Assembly: GCF_000426465.1 (NCBI RefSeq)
Contig: NZ_KE384527.1
Span: forward strand, 62,001 to 126,000
Reading direction: 5' to 3'
Length of the DNA: 64,000 bases
DNA from: Epilithonimonas caeni DSM 17710
Lineage (GTDB): Bacteria; Bacteroidota; Bacteroidia; Flavobacteriales; Weeksellaceae
The notes under the pieces are model-generated. The model had not been told where the DNA came from. It ran no database searches and saw nothing but the letters and a program-made list of their open reading frames with translations. Within the stretch, counting starts at the first letter, position 1; each line of letters begins with the position of its first letter. Below, one piece after another: positions 1-8,000 of the stretch. The position numbers and the translations under genes were made by a program.

Positions 1-684
1 AGAGATCAGCATATCTAGTTTTTTATTTAAGGAGACTTCTTCATTATTGTCGCTGACCTTCTGAACCTCCTCCTTACTTTTTTCTAAATAGTATAAAACT
101 TTACCATTATCCCGGCCCTGATAAAACGGGGTCAAATTATAATATATCAAAGAAACCTCATAATACCTTGTATCGGCGTTAGGAATAAGCATTGCATATT
201 TTAAAGCCTTTTCATACTCCTTCAAACTTTCTTCATTTAGCCCAAGGTTTTCATATAAAGTGGCTCTGGTTCCATATAAAGTAGATAATATCTTATAATT
301 CTTCTGGTTGAGAGCCAAATCTCTAACCCTATCAGAAATTTCCAAAGCTTTTTTATAATCATATGTTTGAGAAAATACAAGCATCATATTCTTGGTGGCT
401 ACTAATTCGCCTTTCTCACAGCCTATCGATCTTGAAAGGTTAACAATCTTTTGAAGCACGTCAATCGCCTCTTTGCTTTTCCCATCACTATTAAGAGAAA
501 TAGCCTTATCCATCATTTTTGTGACCTTCTCATTCCCTGGACATAAAATGTTATTTGCGTTTATCATTATTGATAAAAAGAAAAACAGTAAAAATATACA
601 TATATAAGATAATCGTTGAAAGCTTGTACTACTGATTTTTCCCATTTTTGAATGAAACTTTGGAAAGGATAATTTTAGAATCAT
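1..684 (-). CDS. TPR-repeat protein, 3' end beyond window
   Basis: This reading frame is open for 228 codons from an ATG at 684 down to base 1, so the C-terminus is missing. An alternative ATG at 645 would place a hydrophobic stretch nearer the N-terminus. After that segment comes a helical region with TPR-like units (A-I-D-V-L-Q-K-I-V, K-A-L-E-I-S-D-R, S-L-K-E-Y-E-K-A-L-K-Y-A). Secreted or membrane TPR proteins of this kind in Flavobacteriia often end in a transmembrane helix and a LuxR-type helix-turn-helix. That part would lie outside the window, so a regulatory role is inference. It is divergent from the surface-protein locus that begins at 1091, a typical arrangement for a local regulator. 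Confidence 0.75.
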   Translation of the reverse strand, partial: MILKLSFPKFHSKMGKISSTSFQRLSYICIFLLFFFLSIMINANNILCPGNEKVTKMMDKAISLNSDGKSKEAIDVLQKIVNLSRSIGCEKGELVATKNMMLVFSQTYDYKKALEISDRVRDLALNQKNYKILSTLYGTRATLYENLGLNEESLKEYEKALKYAMLIPNADTRYYEVSLIYYNLTPFYQGRDNGKVLYYLEKSKEEVQKVSDNNEEVSLNKKLDMLIS

Positions 685-1090
685 AGATAATTATTAACAA
701 TTAATTTAAAATGATAAGAGATATTTTTATTTTAAATTACAAACACCAGCGTTGATATAAAGAACTTATTAAAGCGCCTTAAAAGTACAATATTCGGAAA
801 TATTAAAAACAAAAAAAGAGATAGAATAATTTCCGCATTTTACACACTCGAAAATACGCACAGAAATAAAAAAAACACTGATTATCAATATTACTAAATT
901 GTAAAATACACATTTAAGTAAATATAAGAAGATTGACTTACATTAATAATTTCACAAATTATGAATGGTGTGTTTTGCTTCGACCTACGAACCTTCTCTA
1001 TTATTGCACTCGATTCATAAACTTGATATCCATGAAAAAGCTCCGATATCAATTCTCTTATTATTAAAAACAAATAATATAAAAACACAA
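685..1090. other. AT-rich divergent intergenic region
   Basis: This gap separates the minus-strand TPR gene from the plus-strand small secreted protein and must hold both promoters. An in-frame ATG at 965 exists, but the peptide from 965 to 1090 has no signal character and looks like untranslated leader. I see no convincing consensus promoter or palindrome. Confidence 0.4.
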
Positions 1091-1675
1091 ATGATCAAAA
1101 AAAATTCGAAGGTACTTCCTTTTCTTACAAGAAGGATGCACCTTCTTTTTTTGGTCTTCTTTCTTTTGATTTCTGTGATGTCAAAGGCGATTTGCAAGCC
1201 GGAAGATGTATGTTACAATGACACCAACAAACAAGAAAAACAAGGAACGATCTATGTCTCAGAAGGTACTACATTGTTTGTCGCAGAGGGCACAATCACA
1301 TCCCTGCAAGTACGTGTACATAATGATAAGGTAAGCAAGGTCCAACTAAAGGCCATTAAAAGAAAGAATGCAGAAAAACCAAAAGCCATTAAAAGACGGA
1401 CAATAAAAGTTAAGCATCACCCTTCTTTACCATCTGTTGAGACTATTTCACCAACCATACCCAAACATAGCTGGGACCACTGGAGAATCATAAGCAAACA
1501 GGTGTCCACAACTTCCAATATCAGCTTCAAATACGTTGCTGCTGTACCAGATGCTACATTCATTAATGTGATATTAATATTCATAGCCATATTGACAGTG
1601 GTCTATCAGAGACATATTCTCAAAACATTACTTCTAGGAACTAATTTTCAGCGCCCTCCACCTTCAGTAGCGTAA
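1091..1675 (+). CDS. Small secreted protein with RPPP tail (cassette 1)
   Basis: The product is about 194 residues from the ATG at 1091. I chose this start because it gives a classical signal peptide (K-K, then a long hydrophobic run ending near S-K-A-I-C); the frame stays open upstream to an ATG at 965. The mature part has an I-Y-V-S-E-G-T-T motif, a Lys/Arg-rich stretch, a late hydrophobic segment (L-I-F-I-A-I-L-T-V-V) and ends R-P-P-P-S-V-A. The protein at 48609-49247 has the same order: signal, I-Y-V-x-D/E-G-T-T, basic stretch, A-V-A/A-A-V-P region, R-P-P-P near the C-terminus. Both genes stand directly upstream of a QVGIN surface protein. I know no function. The late hydrophobic segment might anchor the protein in a membrane. 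Confidence 0.7.
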   Translation: MIKKNSKVLPFLTRRMHLLFLVFFLLISVMSKAICKPEDVCYNDTNKQEKQGTIYVSEGTTLFVAEGTITSLQVRVHNDKVSKVQLKAIKRKNAEKPKAIKRRTIKVKHHPSLPSVETISPTIPKHSWDHWRIISKQVSTTSNISFKYVAAVPDATFINVILIFIAILTVVYQRHILKTLLLGTNFQRPPPSVA

Positions 1676-1826
1676 CTATGTATTGACAAGATTCTGCTCT
1701 GCCCTACTTATGATCTAATGACCAAGCCTCTGTCATATCATGTGACATAAGGCATTGCATGAATACCGTACAGAAAGAACTCCGCGACGGAGTAAAAAAC
1801 ACAATTACAAATATAAACGCTATAAA

Positions 1827-3794
1827 ATGATCAAACAAATATATACCGGAACAGCACTCATCATATGCGGTGCCGTTTTCGCCCAAGTAGGTATCAATAC
1901 CGATACACCTTCCGCTACCCTGGATGTAATGGGAAAACCTACGGAAGTCTCTACTATGGATGGAATTATTGCCCCAAGGATAGAAGGAGCACAGTTAAGG
2001 GCCAAGACCTATACCCCTGAGCAAACAGGAGCACTGGTATATGTCACAGTGGCAGACACAGCTCCCGATGGACAAACCATTGATGTTATCACTACTGGTT
2101 ATTACTATTTCAACGGGATCAAATGGGTCAGCATTGGGTCAGGAGCAGGAGGAGGAGGAGACACGAACATCTATAACTCGGATGGCTCACTGACCGGTCC
2201 GGGAGTTTCCCGCACACTTACATTGAACGGAAAATCATTGGATTTTGTAGGAGCAGAACGAACGACTTCTTGGGATTCCGAAGGAAGAATATATCAAAAA
2301 TCCAATGATCCTTCAGCCGATGCTGTGATGGGATTTCGTGCGGGAAATGCCAATCTATGGATACAACAATGGCACGATGCCGATGCTTGGATAACAGCAA
2401 CCGGATCCACTACCCAGCTTGGGTTGACCACTCACTATACCAACGACCCGGCGCCGATCACTCTATCGACAAGCCCGGGAGGCAATACTCCCGGAATAGA
2501 GAGAATACGGATTACAGGAGAAGGAAATATTGGTGTAGATACTCCCGATCCAACAGAAAGATTTGATAACGCCGGTATCACAAGACTGAGAAACCTTCCT
2601 ACAAACGGTGCAACCAATGCCATCAACACAACCACTGATGGCGATATTTCTGCTGCACAAGATCAGACTTTTACAGCAACCAGAACCGTAGTAGCAGATG
2701 CCAACGGGGTATTGGGGTCCGTGGCAGGTTTACCTGTAAACCCTGTGAACATCTACAATGCCAACGGTTTCCTTACAAGTGCACGTACATTGACGAATAG
2801 TGGTTTTGCTCTTACTTTTTTAGGGAGCAACCAGTCTACAACATTTTCAAGTGCAGGGGGTATTCGGCAATTTGGTACGGCAGGGATCAAAAGAGCTGAT
2901 ATAGTATTGACAGCAAATGACAATAATGGAGATGCGGCAAATTCTACCATGAGTATATATCAGGATGCCGAGAGCGCTGGACAAATCATTGTCGGAAGTG
3001 ATTCCCGTGGGTTAACCATAGGCTCGAGATTTACAACTCAATCAGCACCAATAAAATTTGAAACGAGCGCAGGAGGAGGTGCTAACAGCATCGAAAAAAT
3101 GCGGATAACAGGGGAAGGAAATATAGGCGTAGCAACAGGTACGCCAACGGAAAAACTTGATAACAACGGTATCACAAGACTGAGAAATCTTCCGCAGAAC
3201 GGGACAGCTAATGCCATCTATACCATGCCGGGAGGTGCGGCCTCTACTAACCAGGATCAGACCTTCACAGCTACCAGAACTGTGGTGGCAGACGCCAATG
3301 GGGTGCTGGGATATGTAAATGCCCTTCCCTCTGATGCAGGAACCACCAAAGTCATCGTAAATGTAAGTGTGCCAGGAACCCAAAATCTGATGAATGCATT
3401 TAGCCCTCCCGTTACCGGACAATTTACCAATGAAAGCATAGACACCTATAATGCCTGGACCAACAATGTCTTTACAGTTCCTGCCAATTTAACTGGTCTT
3501 TATAGTGTTGTAATGCAAAACTCAAGTTCACATACAAGTACCGGAACTGCAACTCCCACATGGTCCACAATCGCCTTTTACGAAAAAAGTACTGATGGCG
3601 GAACAAACTGGAGCGAGTTGATGAGGCATACCTATTCTAATCTTGCGGGTACAATAGTAGATAACGGTAATATCGTGTATTGGACAGGTTTTCTGAATGC
3701 AGGAGATCAGCTTAGGGTTCGCCTCAACTGCAATTCGACCACCGACAACATTATAAAGAATGGTGGTATTACCATCACAAAAATCGCTCAATAA
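1827..3794 (+). CDS. QVGIN-type surface protein with two long tandem repeats
   Basis: Translation is called from the ATG at 1827, which starts a signal peptide M-I-K-Q-I-Y...V-F-A followed by Q-V-G-I-N-T-D; the frame is open upstream to 1755, but that part is not signal-like. The product is about 655 residues. After an N-terminal module (G-A-L-V-Y...Y-Y-F-N-G-I-K-W) come two units of roughly 190 residues, at about 114-305 and 308-503. Each starts N-I-Y-N-x-x-G-x-L-T, contains R-I-T-G-E-G-N-I-G-V and I-T-R-L-R-N-L-P, and ends Q-D-Q-T-F-T-A-T-R-T-V-V-A-D-A-N-G-V-L-G. The last 150 residues look like a C1q/TNF-type jelly roll (F-T-V-P-A, then ...R-V-R-L near the end). This suggests a trimeric fibre-like extracellular protein. 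There is no T9SS sorting domain, so the export route beyond Sec is unclear. Confidence 0.8.
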   Translation: MIKQIYTGTALIICGAVFAQVGINTDTPSATLDVMGKPTEVSTMDGIIAPRIEGAQLRAKTYTPEQTGALVYVTVADTAPDGQTIDVITTGYYYFNGIKWVSIGSGAGGGGDTNIYNSDGSLTGPGVSRTLTLNGKSLDFVGAERTTSWDSEGRIYQKSNDPSADAVMGFRAGNANLWIQQWHDADAWITATGSTTQLGLTTHYTNDPAPITLSTSPGGNTPGIERIRITGEGNIGVDTPDPTERFDNAGITRLRNLPTNGATNAINTTTDGDISAAQDQTFTATRTVVADANGVLGSVAGLPVNPVNIYNANGFLTSARTLTNSGFALTFLGSNQSTTFSSAGGIRQFGTAGIKRADIVLTANDNNGDAANSTMSIYQDAESAGQIIVGSDSRGLTIGSRFTTQSAPIKFETSAGGGANSIEKMRITGEGNIGVATGTPTEKLDNNGITRLRNLPQNGTANAIYTMPGGAASTNQDQTFTATRTVVADANGVLGYVNALPSDAGTTKVIVNVSVPGTQNLMNAFSPPVTGQFTNESIDTYNAWTNNVFTVPANLTGLYSVVMQNSSSHTSTGTATPTWSTIAFYEKSTDGGTNWSELMRHTYSNLAGTIVDNGNIVYWTGFLNAGDQLRVRLNCNSTTDNIIKNGGITITKIAQ

Positions 3795-3826
3795 GTATAA
3801 AAAATACCAATTAATAAAAACACATT

Positions 3827-3985
3827 ATGCCAATTTTACACAAGATCAAAGCCTATCTCTATGATCCTTTATGACCAAAGATAACCCAACAACCAGCGTT
3901 TAGCATCAGTGAGCGCTCACTCTCTGTAAAGCAGATATGCGAAGCAGCGGTCAACCGTGGTGGTGCAGATGTAACGGCAGCAGCC
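3827..3985 (+). pseudogene. Disrupted N-terminal part of the DUF4469-type gene
   Basis: The ATG at 3827 opens M-P-I-L-H-K-I-K-A-Y-L-Y-D, which is how I recall HU-like/DUF4469 proteins starting. It meets TGA at 3872. A second frame then reads T-K-D-N-P from 3871, and the first frame resumes as S-E-R-S-L-S-V-K-Q-I-C-E-A-A-V before the ATG at 3986. This looks like two small deletions whose frame effects cancel. The family start is recalled, not searched. Confidence 0.5.
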
Positions 3986-4555
3986 ATGGAACATGCTACA
4001 GAACTCTTCCTGAAAGAGATGGCTTATCAGCTATGTGACGGCTATTCCATAAACACGGGTTACTTCACAGCCGGAACACAGATCCGTGGAGTGTTTGACA
4101 GCCCTACGGAGACCTTCAGCAATCCGAAACACAGCATCCTGTTCCAGTTCAACCAAGGCGAGAAGCTGAGAGCAGAAATCCCGAATATCGAAATCAGTAT
4201 CCTGGGTGTGGCCGATGCTACATCTGCCATATTGCAGGTAAAAGATGTGAAGAGCGGCACCATAAACGACCTTCTGACACCAGGGCGTAACCTGAAGATA
4301 TCAGGAAGCAAGATCAAAGTGGCAGGAGAAGACAAAGCCAACGGCATCTATTTCGTGAACACAGATACCGATGACCGTACGCAGGTAGAACTAAGCGATG
4401 TGGTAAACAACAATCCTTCTGAGCTCATTATCATCGTCCCTATCCTCTCTGCGGGTACATACAGGTTGGAAGTAGTGACGCAATTCACATCCAACAGTAT
4501 TTTGTTGAAAGAGCCCAGAACGGCTGCTTTTGACAAGATCCTTACAGTAGCATAG
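3986..4555 (+). CDS. DUF4469-like protein, HU-like N-terminus truncated
   Basis: The intact frame gives 189 residues. Residues 1-50 match the end of an HU/IHF-like DNA-binding fold as seen in Bacteroidota (M-A-Y-Q-L-C-D-G-Y-S-I-N-T-G-Y-F). Residues from about 75 to the end match the DUF4469 beta domain (L-T-P-G-R-N-L-K-I-S-G, N-N-P-S-E-L-I-I-I-V-P, A-G-T-Y-R-L-E-V-V-T-Q). The family normally has about 50 more N-terminal residues, and these are present upstream but out of frame or behind a stop. The protein lacks a signal peptide although its neighbours are secreted. Either a shortened protein starts here or the gene is decaying. It is probably co-transcribed with the gene ending at 3794. Confidence 0.6.
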   Translation: MEHATELFLKEMAYQLCDGYSINTGYFTAGTQIRGVFDSPTETFSNPKHSILFQFNQGEKLRAEIPNIEISILGVADATSAILQVKDVKSGTINDLLTPGRNLKISGSKIKVAGEDKANGIYFVNTDTDDRTQVELSDVVNNNPSELIIIVPILSAGTYRLEVVTQFTSNSILLKEPRTAAFDKILTVA

Positions 4556-4579
4556 ATATGAGCCTCCTTATTGGCTGCC

Positions 4580-4645
4580 ACAATACTAGGCTATTAGTGT
4601 ATTTCATACGCTCGTATTGGTGTATACAATACGAGGCTATTGTAC
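4580..4645. repeat. Imperfect direct repeat with a hairpin
   Basis: The string ACAATACTAGGCTATTAGTG at 4580-4599 is nearly repeated as ACAATACGAGGCTATTGTAC at 4626-4645. Between them CTCGTATTG (4611-4619) pairs perfectly with CAATACGAG (4627-4635). No T-tract follows, so it is not a standard terminator. Confidence 0.6.
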
Positions 4646-4673
4646 ATACCAATAGAGAACAGAAGAATAACTG

Positions 4674-4741
4674 AACGTAATCATATTCACTTGTGTTGAG
4701 CAGCCGGAAATTAAAGAAGACATTTCGGCTGTGATTACGTT
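4674..4741 (+). other. Predicted structured RNA leader element
   Basis: AACGTAATCA (4674-4683) pairs with TGATTACGTT (4732-4741), and inside it CAGCCG (4701-4706) pairs with CGGCTG (4726-4731), extended by AAA/TTT. The helices abut on the 3' side and leave a 17-base bulge on the 5' side. It lies about 300 bases upstream of the giant adhesin gene. The rest of the gap 4556-4922 shows no gene. Confidence 0.5.
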
Positions 4742-4922
4742 AATTATTAACAGACCCAGTCTAATAAAAGTATCTTTTAAGGATCAAACGGCTTACCCAG
4801 GTGAGATAATCAAAACATGATGAATAGTACCGGATTGCAGGCTCTTGTCGCAAAATCCTGCAAGTAAAAAAAATCAATTATTAGAACAATGAAAAAATAA
4901 ATAGTCCATTAAAACATGAATT

Positions 4923-5051
4923 ATGAAAAACGACCTCCCGCATAAGTTCCAACGGAGTTTCAAAAACAAAAAGCTATTCCTGCTAACTATAGACGGCAAG
5001 ACCATTGGTACATTACGTCTTATTAAAAATCTAAATAAACACAATATATGA
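4923..5051 (+). CDS. Possible 42-residue ORF coupled to the adhesin start
   Basis: An ATG at 4923 opens 42 codons (M-K-N-D-L-P-H-K-F-Q-R-S-F..., then L-F-L-L-T-I-D-G-K-T-I-G). Its TGA at 5049-5051 overlaps the ATG of the next gene at 5048 in an ATGA arrangement, which is the layout of translational coupling. The peptide is basic and has no signal sequence. It resembles nothing I recognise. It may be a real small protein, a leader peptide that sets translation of the adhesin, or chance. Confidence 0.35.
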   Translation: MKNDLPHKFQRSFKNKKLFLLTIDGKTIGTLRLIKNLNKHNI

Positions 5052-8000
5052 TGAACAATTTTTTTAAACTCAATCTATTTGGGCAATCCCATCGTAAACA
5101 TAGCGGGATTCCCAAATTACAATTATTGTTATTCTCGATGCTGCTATTCGCAGGTATATCATATGTCCGGGCACAGTGCAATACGGTATGCAACAGCAAT
5201 TATGGCCTCAATTCCAACAATGACGCCTCCACTATTGAGTATGATAATATAATATCAGCCTCGGTTACTAACGCAGTCAGAGAGTCTGATGGTACTTTTA
5301 AGATATGGGGATACGGTACGGCTGCTAATGGTTCGGCGAATTTACTCAGTCCCACTATTATAAACAGCACTAATTATCCGGGGTTGCAGGGTACTGTTCT
5401 GAAAGTCGCTTTAGGGGGAACATCCGGGCCTTCTAACCAATCCGTTTTACTAACAACGGAAGGTTTATATGCCTGGGGGACTGCTGGCAATTTTATACCA
5501 ACTGCTCTTCAACCTAATGCTGCTTTTGGCAGGGTGAACACATCAGGCAGTACTTATGGTCTGCCTCCAGGTGTAGAGCCACAGCAGGTTAAAAGCCTTA
5601 TGGGTACACAATCAGCTTTAGCATTATTGACCTGCAGCGGAGAGGCATGGGTATTGACAAAAAATGCTGCTTTAGCAGGCGCAGGGCTGACAACTGCAAA
5701 TAATAATTGGAATCGTGTTACTATCTCAGCTCCAGGTAACCCTACACTGGATAATGTGATTGCCTTTAGAGGTTCAATGTCTTCTTTGATGGCCTTACGC
5801 GCTGATGGTACGCTATGGACATGGGGAGTTAGCTTTTTAGGAGATGGTACAGCCTCTACAACCAGGAGCAGAGCAGAGCAAATGACTTTGCCAAATGCTT
5901 CCGGTACCATCAAAATGATTGGTATGGCAAATAGTGGTTCTTATTATGTATTATATACCGATGGCAATCTACATTCTATGGGAAATAACTCTTCCAGAGA
6001 ATTAGGTGATTGGACAACTACAACCAGATCAACCTGGATACAACCCAGATACACTTCGGCTTCGGGAGCGGCAATGAATAACATTAAATGGATCTCACCT
6101 ACTGAACATCATGACGGTTACCCATCAATCAATGCACTTACAACTACCGGACAAGTGTATAACTGGGGACATAACTATCAAAGTAAGCTTAGGTCTGGTG
6201 GAGGAACTTCTTCAACTATTGACCCGGGCAGTCCTACTACAGACCGGATGCTTGCAGTAGAATCTGGAGGTGCACAAACTATTGTTATTAAAGCCTGTAC
6301 ACAAAATTTTGGTTTCGCAGGAAATCAGTATTATGGCAGTATGGGTGATGGGTCTAATACTATCAATGTAACAAGAGTTCCCTATAACTACAGTACAGCA
6401 CCTGTCAATGTCTGTGGAGCAAATGCAATGACAACAGCAGGTGCTCCTGTATTCAATGCCGGCTTGCCTACAAGCAGGTGTAGTGGTGCCGGTACGGTAA
6501 CCTATACCGCAACGTCTTCCGGCGGTACTGTTTCTTACAGCCTCTCGCCAGCTGCTGCAGGTACTATCAATACTTCTACAGGGGCAGTTACCTATAACGC
6601 AGGCTGGTCGGGAACGGCTGTTATAACAGCAACCGCCAATGGTGGCTGTGGTACGCCGGAAACGGCAACGTTTACAGTAACTGTAGCCGCAACGCCTGCT
6701 ACTCCGGTATTTGATACTGCGTTGTCACCACAAAGATGTACTGGTGTCGGTATGGTAACTTATACAGCCACATCTGCCAATGCAGACAGCATCACGTACA
6801 GCATTGCCAATACAGGAACAGGAACACAGCCAACCATCAACCCTGCCACGGGTGAGGTAACCTATACCGCTAACTGGAACGGTACCTCAACGATCACTGC
6901 TACAGCAACCGGATGTAGCACAACTGCATCTTCCACTTTCACTGTAAGTACGGCAGCCATCCAGGCAGTAGCAGATGCTGCTTCGGGACAGTCTGCCACA
7001 CCACTGGCAATCAATCTTCTGGCCAATGACCTTTGTAGCCCAGACCCTACTACCTTAACCATTGTTACGCAACCAGTGAACGGTACTGTGCAGATTGGTA
7101 CAAATGGTAATGTGACCTACTTGCCAAATGGTGATTTTGCAGGAACAGATACATTTGTTTATCAGGCATGCACAGATCCTTTAGGCGCATGCAGTCAGGC
7201 TACGGTCACTATCACTATTGAGGCAAGCCTGACTGATGTATGTAGTACTGCTGGTTTGCCAAAAACATATTATCTGCCATTTCCGGAAAATGCAGAATTA
7301 AAAAAGGCGCTCTTAAGTGCAGGCAATGTGTCGACTAACACCGCCAACGCAAGAAAGATCATTGGTGTGAGAACCAATTACTCTAATACAGTTATCTACT
7401 ATGACCATTGGGAAGATGGGTATGAGCCTGTAGCAGGAAGCCGTACTCAACCTACCACAGAAGTCTGGGGAGATGGAGACACCTCCAATGGTGTAGCGCC
7501 TGGGTACCCGTCAGACATTTTTACGGAAGGAACCATCATTACAATAGATCAGACCTACGCATACAGAACGGGTAATGGCAGAACTCCTACTGATGTTGCA
7601 ATACAATATGACGGCAGGGACAAGATATATTCTAACAAATTACTGACTCTTACCAAAGTTACCGGTGGTGACGCAACTTTTTCAGTACAGAACACCAAAG
7701 GGAATGTGATCGATACAAACAAGTTCGGACGTTTATTCGTGGTTCCTTTTGGAGAAAATATTTCAACTTTACAGAATCCCGCCATTGCAACTACAGTATT
7801 CAACTATACCTCTCTGTTTGTAAGAGCTGCAGAAGACGGAACTGTAGTACAGCTGGATTATAATGGAGACGGTACAGTAGATATAACATCTCCTACACTT
7901 TCCGAAGGAATGGTATGGTTCTATGAAGGGACAGCTTCCTCGCCCGGCGTAGCAGCAGATGTAAACAAGGCCAATGACATCAAATCCGGTGCGGTGATCA

